Source: Alphaproteobacteria bacterium
GTDB lineage: Bacteria; Pseudomonadota; Alphaproteobacteria; ATCC43930; Allostellaceae
Assembly (NCBI GenBank): GCA_020852355.1
Contig: JADZBA010000012.1
Location: 1 to 55,982, forward strand
Length of the DNA stretch: 55,982 nucleotides
Direction of reading: 5' to 3'
The notes below the pieces were generated by a model, which worked only from the letters and a program-made list of their open reading frames with translations, did no database searches and was not told the DNA's origin. The translations under genes and the position numbers were made by a program. Below are positions 24,755-32,282 of this stretch, one piece after another; the first letter of the stretch is position 1; every line of letters starts with the position of its first letter.

Positions 24755-26551
24755 TCAGCGCAGCGGGAAGACCAGCGGCAGCAGGAGGACGCAGGTCGCC
24801 AGCAAGAGGAGGTCCAGCGGCAGGCCGAGGCGCCAGTAGTCGGCAAACCGGTAGCCGCCCGGCGCCAGGATCAAAGTGTTGTTCTGGTGGCCGAACGGCG
24901 TCAGGAAATCGCAGCTCGCCGCGATGGCGACCGCCATCAGGAAGGCGTCGGGTGCGACGCCGAGCTGCTGGGCGATGCCGACCGCGATCGGCGCCATGAC
25001 GATCACCGTGGCGGCGTTGTTCAGCATCGGCGTGATCACCAGCGTCACGACCAGGACGAGGGCCAGCATGCCGCGCTCCGGCAGGAACGCCCCGGCGGCA
25101 GCGATCTTGTCGGCGACCATCGCGGCGAGGCCGGTCGATTCGAGCACGCCGCCGACCGGGATCATGGCGCCCAGCAGGACGACGACCGGCCAGTCGATGG
25201 CGGTATAGAGTTCGCGCAGCGGGATGATGCGCAGCGCCAGGATGGCCAGCACGCCGAGCGCGAAGGCGATCGACGCCGGCGCCAGGTCCGCGACGACGAG
25301 CGCGATCGATGCCGCGAAGACGGCCACCGGCGCGTAGATGCGGAACGGCTCCAGCGCGATGCGCCGGTCGGCGAGCGGCAGGCAGCCCATGTCGCGCACG
25401 GCGTCGGGCAGGCCGTCGATGTCGCCCTCCAGGAGGAGCACGTCCCCCGCCGAGAGCGGGGTATCGCGCACCCGGCGGGTCACCGGACGGCCCTGGCGCG
25501 AGATCGCCAGGAGATTGACGCCGAAGCGGGCGCGCAGGCGCAGGCTGCGCGCCGTCGCACCCTGCAGCCAGGCATTGGGCGGCACCACCACCTCGGCGGT
25601 CTCCAGGCTGCCGGGCTCGGCCGGCGCCGCCTTCGCTCCCGTGGTGGTATGGGCGGCGACCAGCTCGAGGGCCCCGCCGCGCACCAGCTCCTGCAAGAGC
25701 TCGGCGTCGGCCTGCACGACGAGGTGATCGCCCGGCTCGAGCCTGGTCGAGCGGAAGCGGCCGCGCAGACGGATGCCCTGGCGGCGCATGGCGATGACGG
25801 CGAGGCGCTCGCCGGCTTCCTCCTCGGCCTCGCGCACCGTCCTGCCCGCCAGAGACGAGCGCTCGGGAACCGCGACCTCGGTCACGTAGTGGCCGACATC
25901 GAAGCGCTCGATGGCGGCGGCCTCACCCTTGCGGTCGGAAGGCAGCACCCGCGGCGCCAGCAGCGCCATCAGGGCGATGCCGAGGAGAGTGAGGGCGACG
26001 CCCATGGGGGTGAAGTCGAAGAAATCGAACGGTTCCTCGGCGTAGCGCGCGCGGAAGCCGGCGGCGAGCAGGTTGGGCGGCGTGCCGATGAGCGTGCACA
26101 TGCCGCCCAGCATGGTGGCGAAGGACAGCGGCATCAGGACGAGCGACGGCGCGAAGCCGAAGCGGCGTGCCCCGGCGAGCGCGATCGGCATCATGATCGC
26201 CAGGGCGCCGACATTGTTCATGAAGGCGGAGAGCGCCGCGCCGAGCCCGCACAGGACGAGGAGCTGCTGCGTCGGGGTGGAGACGAGGCGGCCCATCCAT
26301 TGGCCGGCGAGCGCGACGACGCCGGAGCGGGCCAGGGCGTGGCTCAGCACCAATACCGCGGCGACCGTCACCACCGCGACGTTGCCGAAGCCGAGGAACG
26401 CCTTGTCCGGCTCGATCAGGCCGGTCAGGACGCAGGCGAGCAGCGCCGCCACCGCCACCAGGTCGTAGCGGACGCGATCCCAGACGAAGCCTGCGATGGC
26501 GAGCGCGAAGATCGCCAGCGCGAGGAGCTGTGACGTGCTCAAGCAGACCAT
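24755..26551 (-). CDS. SLC13-family permease with two TrkA-C domains
   Basis: The 598-residue inner-membrane protein has two halves of transport helices. The first half has the hairpin motif SAFMNNVGALAIMMPIAL and CTLIGTPPNLLAAGF; the second has VVVLLGAMIPVGGVLE and MLNNAATVIVMAPIAVG. Between them, about residues 205-385, lie two RCK_C (TrkA-C) domains, for example RLRGRFRSTRLEPGDHLVVQA and PLSAGDVLLLEG. This layout is that of DASS/YfbS-like carriers for sulfate, di/tricarboxylates or other anions. It is divergent from modA, and a Mo-box-like palindrome lies in the shared 109-base gap, so an oxyanion substrate is tempting but unproven. Confidence 0.88.
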   Translation of the reverse strand: MVCLSTSQLLALAIFALAIAGFVWDRVRYDLVAVAALLACVLTGLIEPDKAFLGFGNVAVVTVAAVLVLSHALARSGVVALAGQWMGRLVSTPTQQLLVLCGLGAALSAFMNNVGALAIMMPIALAGARRFGFAPSLVLMPLSFATMLGGMCTLIGTPPNLLAAGFRARYAEEPFDFFDFTPMGVALTLLGIALMALLAPRVLPSDRKGEAAAIERFDVGHYVTEVAVPERSSLAGRTVREAEEEAGERLAVIAMRRQGIRLRGRFRSTRLEPGDHLVVQADAELLQELVRGGALELVAAHTTTGAKAAPAEPGSLETAEVVVPPNAWLQGATARSLRLRARFGVNLLAISRQGRPVTRRVRDTPLSAGDVLLLEGDIDGLPDAVRDMGCLPLADRRIALEPFRIYAPVAVFAASIALVVADLAPASIAFALGVLAILALRIIPLRELYTAIDWPVVVLLGAMIPVGGVLESTGLAAMVADKIAAAGAFLPERGMLALVLVVTLVITPMLNNAATVIVMAPIAVGIAQQLGVAPDAFLMAVAIAASCDFLTPFGHQNNTLILAPGGYRFADYWRLGLPLDLLLLATCVLLLPLVFPLR

Positions 26552-26624
26552 CCTTGTGAGCCGTCGCGGCGCAACGCGGCGCCCGGGCCGGCGGTTCCGA
26601 AAGGGCTTCCGCGTCGCAGCGGTT

Positions 26625-26648
26625 CGTTATATTCAGTGGAATATATCG
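26625..26648. promoter_or_regulatory. ModE-type Mo-box upstream of modA
   Basis: Arms CGTTATATTC and GAATATATCG, separated by AGTG, form a 10-bp inverted repeat with one mismatch. They match the general ModE target pattern (CG-TATAT arms facing ATATA-CG arms). The site ends 12 bases before the modA start codon and just before its GGAGG, so a bound repressor would block transcription. It is strikingly AT-rich here. No modE gene is in the window; the assignment rests on pattern and on the adjacent modA. Confidence 0.68.
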
Positions 26649-26660
26649 TGGAGGTCGGAG

Positions 26661-27437
26661 ATGATCGGTCGTCGGTGGATCCTGGGTGGCGTGCTGGCAG
26701 CGCTGGTGGCGAGCGGCACGCCGGCCGCGGCGCAGCAGCCGGGACCGCTGGTGTTCGCCGCCGCGAGCCTCAAGAACGCGCTCGACGAGATCAACGCCGC
26801 GTGGCGCGCGGAGACGGGGAAGACGGCCCGCATCTCCTTCGCCGCGAGCTCGACCCTGGCCCGGCAGGTGGAGCAGGGGGCGCCCGCCGACATCTTGATC
26901 TCGGCCGACCTCGACTGGATGGACTGGCTGCAGCAGCGCGACCTGATCCAGCCGGCGACGCGCGTGAACCTGCTCGGCAACCGCCTCGTGCTGATCGTGC
27001 CGGCGAGCGCGACGGCGACCGTCGACATCCGGCCCGGCTTCGACCTCGCCGGGCTGCTCGGCCCCGGCGGCCGTCTCGCCATGGGCGAGACGCGGTCGGT
27101 GCCGGCGGGCAAGTACGGCCGGGCGGCGCTGGAGCATCTCGGCGTCTGGCCGTCGGTGCAGGCCCGCATCGCCCAGGCCGAGAGCGTCCGCGCCGCGCTC
27201 GTCCTGGTGGCGCGCGGCGAGGCGCCGGTCGGCATCGTCTATCGGACCGATGCCGTCGCCGAGCCGGGCGTGCGCGTCGCCGGCACCTTCCCGGAGGAAA
27301 CCCATCCGCCGATCATCTACCCGGTGGCGCTGACCCGCACGGCGGCCGGGTCCGATGCAGCCGCACTCGTCGCCTATCTGCGCGGCGCGGCGGCGTCGCG
27401 CCTGTTCGAGAAGCAGGGCCTCACGGTGCTGCGCTGA
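26661..27437 (+). CDS. modA: Molybdate ABC transporter substrate-binding protein
   Basis: ModA binds molybdate or tungstate in the periplasm. The 258-residue protein has a signal peptide (RRWILGGVLAALVASGTPAAAQ) and the typical ModA openings LVFAAASLKNALDEI, FAASSTLARQVEQGAPADILISAD, GETRSVPAGKYGRAALEHLG and GIVYRTDA. The family's oxyanion ligands (Ser/Ala/Val/Tyr) fall in these segments. GGAGG is 6 bases before the ATG, supporting this start; the longer frame upstream is an artefact. No modB or modC follows: the next gene converges and overlaps its end by 17 bases. The molybdate it supplies would feed the Mo-dependent formate dehydrogenase at 6683-12614. Confidence 0.93.
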   Translation: MIGRRWILGGVLAALVASGTPAAAQQPGPLVFAAASLKNALDEINAAWRAETGKTARISFAASSTLARQVEQGAPADILISADLDWMDWLQQRDLIQPATRVNLLGNRLVLIVPASATATVDIRPGFDLAGLLGPGGRLAMGETRSVPAGKYGRAALEHLGVWPSVQARIAQAESVRAALVLVARGEAPVGIVYRTDAVAEPGVRVAGTFPEETHPPIIYPVALTRTAAGSDAAALVAYLRGAAASRLFEKQGLTVLR

Positions 27438-28299
27438 CGACGTCAGCCTGCGCGGTCGTGCCCTTCTGTTCGGCCGTCGCGGGCTTGCGTCCCGCGGCGC
27501 GCAGCTTGAGCGCCTCGCCCAGGATGTTGAACCAGAACTGCGTGCCGAGCGAGGCGGCGAAGGCCGTCAGCAGCCAGCCGGCGACCGCAGCCAGCAGGGG
27601 CCACCACCGCCCCTCGGCGTCGCGGCCGAAGACCTCGCTCCAGCGCCGGTCGGTCCAGCCGATCGGCAGCTTCAGCTCGTCGATCTGCCGGCGAAAGGTC
27701 TCGATCGAAGCCGGCTTCGCGGCGTCCGGCGCCTGCGTGCGATAGAACGTCTCGGCCTGGGCCGCGACCGCGGCGCGCAGCGGTGGCGTCGTCCACAGGG
27801 CGTCGGCGATCCGGAGCGTGCTGATGTCGAGCAGCGCGCTGATCGCCAGGCCGATCGCGAGCAGCACCACCTGAACGCGCCGCCGGTACCATCCGGACAC
27901 GCGCTCCATCATGTCGTCGAACCAGCCCGCCAGCTCTGCCCTGAGCGCGTCCGCGTCGCCCGCCGTCTCGCGCTGCAGGAAGGCGAGCGCGGTCCCGGCG
28001 GCGGGCGGCGACGTCTTCAGGATGTCGACCAGGGCCCGCGCGAAGATGGTGCTCGGAATATAGCTCGGGAGCTGCCCGGGCTGCGCCAGGGTGGCGACCA
28101 GGGGGTGCGCGTAGAGCTTGCCGGCGAGCCCCTGCAGCATCGGGTCCTCGAGCATGGTCCCGATGCCCGATCGCAGGTTCCTCGCCCGCCAGGCGATGGC
28201 CGACGCGATCAGCTCCTGCACGACGCTGACCAGCAGCGAGACCAGGAGGAACACGAAGACGAGGCCGATGGCGACCTCGAGGACGGCCATGGTCGACAT
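27421..28299 (-). CDS. Membrane protein of unknown function
   Basis: I do not recognise this 292-residue protein. It has one hydrophobic helix at residues about 7-30 (IGLVFVFLLVSLLVSVVQELI), a soluble part with GIGTMLEDPMLQGLAGKLYAHP, a second helix near residues 142-160 (VQVVLLAIGLAISALLDI), and a third near residues 233-250 (WPLLAAVAGWLLTAFAASLG). It ends in a Lys/Ala-rich tail. The ASAIAWRARNLRSGIGTML motif after helix 1 is familiar from uncharacterised alphaproteobacterial proteins, but no function is known to me. Its last 17 bases overlap the 3' end of modA on the other strand. The start could also be three codons later (MAVLEV). Confidence 0.72.
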   Translation of the reverse strand: MSTMAVLEVAIGLVFVFLLVSLLVSVVQELIASAIAWRARNLRSGIGTMLEDPMLQGLAGKLYAHPLVATLAQPGQLPSYIPSTIFARALVDILKTSPPAAGTALAFLQRETAGDADALRAELAGWFDDMMERVSGWYRRRVQVVLLAIGLAISALLDISTLRIADALWTTPPLRAAVAAQAETFYRTQAPDAAKPASIETFRRQIDELKLPIGWTDRRWSEVFGRDAEGRWWPLLAAVAGWLLTAFAASLGTQFWFNILGEALKLRAAGRKPATAEQKGTTAQADVVSAAP

Positions 28300-28359
28300 G
28301 GGGCACCCCTTCGCGGCCGAGACGCAGCGCCCGATGATCGGCGCCGCGCGGTGCCATCG

Positions 28360-29421
28360 TCAATGCGGCCGCCGGAATGCTCCCTGCAGCGCCGCCAGGC
28401 GGGGATTGGCCGGCACCTCCGATCGCGTCGGGACGATCGGCCCGGCGGGGCCGATGTCGCGCCAGCGATGGCAGGCGACGGCGTGGCCGTCGGCCGTCGC
28501 CTCCTCCGCCGGGTCCTCGACGCGGCAGCGGGCGGCGGCGAACGGACAGCGGGTATGGAAGCGGCAGCCCGGCGGCGGCGCCATCGGGCTCGGCACGTCG
28601 CCCTCCAGGATCGGCCGGTCGCGCCGCAGCCGCGGGTCGGCGACCGGGATCGCGGCCAGCAGGGCGCGCGTGGAGGGGTGGCGGGGTGCGGCGAAGAGCG
28701 CCGCCTTGGGCGCCTGCTCGACGAAGCGGCCGAGATACATGACCGCGACGCGGTCGGCGATGTGCTTCACCACCGCCAGGTCGTGGGCGATCAGCAGGTA
28801 GGCGAGGCCGAAGCGCCGCTGCAGGTCCTGCAGCAGGTTGATGACCTGGGCGCGGATCGAGACGTCGAGGGCCGACACCGGCTCGTCGCCGACCACCAGC
28901 TGCGGCCCGGCGGCCAGCGCGCGGGCGATCCCGATGCGCTGGCGCTGGCCGCCGGAGAACTCGTGCGGGAAGCGCCCGGCATGCTCGCCCGACAGCCCGA
29001 CCAGGCCGAGCAGCTCGGCGACCCGCGCATCGGCCGTCCGGCCGGTGGCGATGCCGTGCAGCATCAGCGGCTCGGCGATCATCTCGCCGACCGTGAGGCG
29101 CGGGTTGAGCGAGGCGTAGGGGTCCTGGAAGACGATCTGCATCTGGCGCCGCAGCGCGCGCATGCGGCCGGGCGCGAGCGCCAGCACGTCCTCACCCTTC
29201 CACTCGACGCTGCCGGCGGTCGGCTCGACGAGGCGCAGGACGAGGCGCCCGAGCGTCGACTTGCCGCAGCCCGATTCGCCGACGATGGCCAGCGTCTCGC
29301 CGGCCGCGAGGTCGAACCCGACGCCGTCCACCGCCTTGACATGGCCGGCGATGCGCTGCAGCACGCCCCGGCGGATCGGGAAGTGCTTGGCGAGACCGCG
29401 CACGCGCAGCAGCGCCGTCAT
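28360..29421 (-). CDS. Peptide/nickel-type ABC transporter ATPase (DppF-like)
   Basis: The 353-residue ATPase has Walker [10 protein letters not shown] (near residue 69), Q-loop [14 protein letters not shown], signature [16 protein letters not shown] and Walker [13 protein letters not shown], then an oligopeptide-transporter C-terminal domain with [14 protein letters not shown]. The N-terminal [22 protein letters not shown] is typical of DppF/OppF. It overlaps the DppD-like gene by four bases (ATGA). No permease gene adjoins it; the DppB/C-like permeases on the same strand lie about 6 kb downstream (21335-23154) and are its probable partners. Confidence 0.92.
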   Translation of the reverse strand: MTALLRVRGLAKHFPIRRGVLQRIAGHVKAVDGVGFDLAAGETLAIVGESGCGKSTLGRLVLRLVEPTAGSVEWKGEDVLALAPGRMRALRRQMQIVFQDPYASLNPRLTVGEMIAEPLMLHGIATGRTADARVAELLGLVGLSGEHAGRFPHEFSGGQRQRIGIARALAAGPQLVVGDEPVSALDVSIRAQVINLLQDLQRRFGLAYLLIAHDLAVVKHIADRVAVMYLGRFVEQAPKAALFAAPRHPSTRALLAAIPVADPRLRRDRPILEGDVPSPMAPPPGCRFHTRCPFAAARCRVEDPAEEATADGHAVACHRWRDIGPAGPIVPTRSEVPANPRLAALQGAFRRPH

Positions 29422-30422
29422 GCCGCCGCCGCGATGGGAATCGGTGCGCGCCGGCAGGCCACGGCGTGGTCGTCGGCGACCATGCGCAGCGCCGGCTCGT
29501 CGGCGACGCAGGCCGGCTCGGCGAACGGGCAGCGCGGATGGAAGCGGCAGCCCGCGGGCGGGGCGGCGGGGCTCGGCACCTGGCCTTCGATCGCCGCCAG
29601 CCGCTCCTGATCGAGATGGAGCTGCGGCACGGAGCCCATCAGGCCGATCGTGTAGGGATGCTGCGGGTCGGCGAAGAGCGCCACGGCCGGTGCCCGCTCG
29701 ACCACCTTGCCCGCGTACATGACGACGACCTCGTCGGCCATCTCGGCGACGACCCCGAGGTCGTGGGTGATGAGCAGGAGGGCGAGGCCGGAATCGGCGC
29801 GCAGCCGGCGCAGCAGGTCGAGGATCTGCGCCTGGATGGTGACGTCGAGCGCGGTGGTCGGCTCGTCGGCGATCAGCAGGTCGGGGTCGCAGGCGAGCGC
29901 CAGCGCGATCATCACCCGCTGGCGCATGCCGCCCGACAGCTTGTGGGGATACTCGCCGAAGCGCTGCTCCGGGGCGGGGATGCGCACGCGGCGCAGCAGC
30001 TCGATGGTCCGCGCCCTGGCGGCGGCCGCGCTCGCGCCGCGATGGCGCACGATCGCCTCGGCGATCTGGTCGCCGACGGTGAAAGCCGGGTTGAGCGACG
30101 TCATCGGTTCCTGGAACACCATGGCGATGCGGTCGCCGCGGATGTCCTGCAGGCGCTCCAGCGGCATGGCGAGCAGGTCCTCGCCCTCGAACATGACCCG
30201 TCCGGCGGCGATCTCTGCCGGCGGTCGCTGCACCAGGCCCATGATCGAGAGGGCGGTGACGCTCTTGCCGCAGCCCGATTCGCCGACGATGGCCAGCGTG
30301 CGGCCGCGCGCCAGGGTGAACGACACGCCGTCGACCGCACGGATGACCCCGCGATCGGTATGGAACCGGGTGACGAGACCTTCGACCCGGAGCAGCGGGT
30401 CGTCCCCGGCGGGATCGCCCAC
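29418..30422 (-). CDS. Peptide/nickel-type ABC transporter ATPase (DppD-like)
   Basis: The 334-residue ATPase has Walker [10 protein letters not shown] (near residue 44), Q-loop [14 protein letters not shown], signature [16 protein letters not shown] and Walker [13 protein letters not shown], ending with the oligopeptide-type [14 protein letters not shown]. It is the DppD half of a DppDF pair with the next gene. Its GTG start overlaps the stop codon of the lipoprotein gene by one base (TAGTG), which suggests coupled translation and fixes the start at 30422. A later start is possible, since the conserved region begins at LLRVEGLVT. Confidence 0.92.
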   Translation of the reverse strand: MGDPAGDDPLLRVEGLVTRFHTDRGVIRAVDGVSFTLARGRTLAIVGESGCGKSVTALSIMGLVQRPPAEIAAGRVMFEGEDLLAMPLERLQDIRGDRIAMVFQEPMTSLNPAFTVGDQIAEAIVRHRGASAAAARARTIELLRRVRIPAPEQRFGEYPHKLSGGMRQRVMIALALACDPDLLIADEPTTALDVTIQAQILDLLRRLRADSGLALLLITHDLGVVAEMADEVVVMYAGKVVERAPAVALFADPQHPYTIGLMGSVPQLHLDQERLAAIEGQVPSPAAPPAGCRFHPRCPFAEPACVADEPALRMVADDHAVACRRAPIPIAAAA

Positions 30423-30823
30423 TACTCGATCTTCAGCGGCGGCGCGCCGGCCGGCGTCGACACGGGCGGGCCCGCGGCGCGGCAGCCCTCATAGGGGCCG
30501 CCCAAGGCGCCCTCCAGCGTCGCCTCCTCACCCTGCAGTTGCAGGGTGATGCCGCCCAGGACGTAGCGGCCGGTGGTCGCGACCTTGGCGTCGTCCCCCG
30601 CCTTGGCGTCGCCCTCCGCGCGCGGCAGCAGCAGGCGCTGGCGGCCGGTGTCGAGGACGACGCGCTCGGAGCCCGGCCGCACCACGACCGAGAAGCCGCG
30701 GCCGAGGCCGCACTGGTACGCGGTCGTCTCCGAGGCGGGCGGCGGACTCGAGCCGCAGCCGGCGACGAGAAGGACGACCCACGCGGTGGTTGCAAAGCGG
30801 CGAGGAAGCGCTTTCATCGCCAA
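30422..30823 (-). CDS. Lipoprotein with a C-type lysozyme inhibitor (MliC)-like domain
   Basis: The 133-residue product has a lipoprotein signal peptide ending in the lipobox LVAGC, so Cys23 should be lipidated. The remainder has the MliC pattern: [49 protein letters not shown] and a final Y-x-x-C (YEGC), giving the two cysteines that usually form the disulfide. MliC/PliC proteins protect the cell wall by inhibiting host c-type lysozyme. The assignment is by motif spacing only; overall identity is low and the loop between strands is longer ([15 protein letters not shown]). It lies directly upstream of, and overlaps, the DppD-like ATPase. Confidence 0.62.
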   Translation of the reverse strand: MAMKALPRRFATTAWVVLLVAGCGSSPPPASETTAYQCGLGRGFSVVVRPGSERVVLDTGRQRLLLPRAEGDAKAGDDAKVATTGRYVLGGITLQLQGEEATLEGALGGPYEGCRAAGPPVSTPAGAPPLKIE

Positions 30824-30868
30824 TGGGATAGCGCGGACCGGCCCGTCCTGCCAGCCCCCCCGCGCGGT

Positions 30869-30967
30869 TCAAGGCAGGAGGACGCCCATCCAGTAGAGGG
30901 CGAGGCAAGCCACCAGCGCGATGGCGATGCCCTTGGCGGCGGTGTCCTGGATGTCGTGCATCAGCAT
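30869..30967 (-). CDS. Very small single-helix membrane protein (paralogue of the one at 33790)
   Basis: The predicted 32-residue product (MLMHDIQDTAAKG, then a hydrophobic run ending ALYWMGVLLP) has one membrane helix with a short polar N-terminus. It is listed because a second small frame at 33790-33882 encodes a similar peptide sharing A-K-(G/S)-(I/L)-A and ALYW-x-G-x-L at the same spacing. The start is uncertain: ATGs at 30961, 30967, 30976 and 30979 are all in frame, and none has a strong ribosome binding site. No function is known to me. Confidence 0.5.
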   Translation of the reverse strand: MLMHDIQDTAAKGIAIALVACLALYWMGVLLP

Positions 30968-30979
30968 GGCGCGCATCAT

Positions 30980-31248
30980 CCGAGAGCGATGTTGCGCGCG
31001 CGTGACCGGCCGGTGAACGGAGGAAGATCTGCGCGGACAGTCCGCCCCGGTGCTCGCGTCGTGACGGGCGGGCGCCGGCCAGCGCTGCCCGGCAGCGACC
31101 GCAGGGCCATTGACCGCGGACACCGGATATGTGGGGGACCTTCACGAGCATCGAGGTCGCCGGCGTCGGCGAGCGGTTCGGCAGCTTCACCGCCTGCTCC
31201 GGCGTCGACCTCCGGGTCGGCGGCGGGCGGGGTAGAGCGCGGCGCGCC
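30980..31248. other. Intergenic stretch with no supported gene
   Basis: About 270 bases lie between the tiny membrane-protein gene and the first of the paired exported-protein genes. Frames on both strands cross it, but their translations are low-complexity Arg/Pro/Gly-rich and resemble nothing. I see no clear promoter, terminator or repeat in it. Confidence 0.5.
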
Positions 31249-31677
31249 CTATTGCAGGGTGCAGCCCTGAATCCCGACCTCTCCCGTGCTCTGGGCCGGG
31301 GCGTCGTAGAACGGGCGGAAGGAGCTCGCCGTGGTGCTGGTGTCGGTCAGGGGCACGTTCGCGAACGCGAATGCGTAGGAACGTCCGGCGCTCGCCTTGA
31401 TGTTCGAGAGGCTGGCGGCGGTCGGAGTGAGCCCCGCCGGAAGCGGGCCCACGGTGACGGTCTCCACCGTCAACGTCTGGGTCGTCGAGAGATTGGTGAT
31501 CCGGACGGACGCATAGCGCGGGTTGCTCCCGACCACCGAGAAGGAGACGGAGGCGACGGCCTGGCAGACCTCCGCCCGCGCGGGCGCCACCGCAGCGAGG
31601 GACAGCGCCGCCGCCGCGGCGGCGAGCAGGCACGTCGGGCGGCGCATCGCGCGGGAGAGCCGGATCTTCAGGGTCAT
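31249..31677 (-). CDS. Exported protein of unknown function, member of a tandem pair
   Basis: The 142-residue product has a signal peptide (MRRPTCLLAAAAAALSLAAVAPARA, then EVCQ) and a mature part of about 107 residues. That part looks all-beta: VSFSVVGSNPRYASVRITN, TQTLTVETVTVG and FRPFYDAPAQS, ending VGIQGCTLQ. It is a paralogue of the protein encoded just upstream (31720-32154). Both share a first-strand cysteine, LTV-x-x-(V/I)-T-(V/I)-G, YDAPA-x-S and VGIQGC-x-L, so the two cysteines probably form a disulfide. The fold may be pilin- or coat-U-like, but that is a guess. An alternative start at 31713 gives a 36-base-longer gene beginning 6 bases after the previous stop. Confidence 0.68.
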   Translation of the reverse strand: MTLKIRLSRAMRRPTCLLAAAAAALSLAAVAPARAEVCQAVASVSFSVVGSNPRYASVRITNLSTTQTLTVETVTVGPLPAGLTPTAASLSNIKASAGRSYAFAFANVPLTDTSTTASSFRPFYDAPAQSTGEVGIQGCTLQ

Positions 31678-31719
31678 GGCAAGTGCACCAGGTTGGTTGA
31701 TCAGGCGGGGCATGGGGGC

Positions 31720-32154
31720 CTACGGGACGAGCGCGCAGCCCTGGATTCCGACCTGCAAGGCCTGCGAGTCCGCCGGCGCGTCGTACACGGCCTGGTAGAC
31801 GAGCGGCGAGAAGGTGGGATCGGTCGTCTTCGCGAACGTCCAGGCCGAGCTGCGGTGCGCCTGGATCGTCAGATTCTCGCGGGTCATGTTGACGAGAGTC
31901 AGCGACGGCGCCAGAAGGCCGATCGTGATCTGCGTCACCGTCAGCTTGCCGGCGTTGTCGTTGAAGATCCGATAGTAGACGTCGCGGATGGGCGCGGCGC
32001 CGGCGAGGCCGAACTCGATCCTGGCGAGCTCCTGGCACGTGGCGGCCTGCGCGGGGGCCGATGCGGCAACCGAAGCGGCAAGCGCGGCCGCAGCGAAAAG
32101 CATGCGGGAGCGCCCGGGGTCACCCGCAGCCAAACGTCGTTCGGTGATCTGCAT
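31720..32154 (-). CDS. Exported protein of unknown function, member of a tandem pair
   Basis: The 144-residue product has a signal peptide (RMLFAAAALAASVAASAPAQA, then ATCQ) and a small beta-rich mature part: ELARIEFGLAGAAP, VYYRIFNDNAGKLTVTQITIG, FSPLVYQAVYDAPADS, ending VGIQGCALVP. It resembles the following gene product along its whole mature length, so the pair arose by tandem duplication. Both keep two cysteines near the ends of the domain. The genes are a few bases apart and probably cotranscribed from this one. I know no characterised relative; surface or periplasmic location is inferred from the signal peptide. Confidence 0.7.
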   Translation of the reverse strand: MQITERRLAAGDPGRSRMLFAAAALAASVAASAPAQAATCQELARIEFGLAGAAPIRDVYYRIFNDNAGKLTVTQITIGLLAPSLTLVNMTRENLTIQAHRSSAWTFAKTTDPTFSPLVYQAVYDAPADSQALQVGIQGCALVP

Positions 32155-32282
32155 GGCGGAGAATCGCGTTCCTTGGGCGACGGCAGCGCAACCTTATATT
32201 GATCGGACGGAGCGCAGGAAAGACCTTGTGCGAGACCTCGCCCCGGCGATGATTATCGGGTCGCCGACCGGAGGACCGCCCC

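Noticed and set aside
32187-32197. The 11-base word ATAAGGTTGCG occurs here (minus strand) and at 46997-47007 (plus strand), both near gene starts.
   Set aside because: Shared words of this length between two places in 56 kb are expected many times by chance; no longer similarity surrounds them.
31129-32202. A 357-codon plus-strand frame across the tandem exported-protein genes.
   Set aside because: It runs antisense to the paired secreted proteins, which share conserved protein features, and its own translation is low-complexity.
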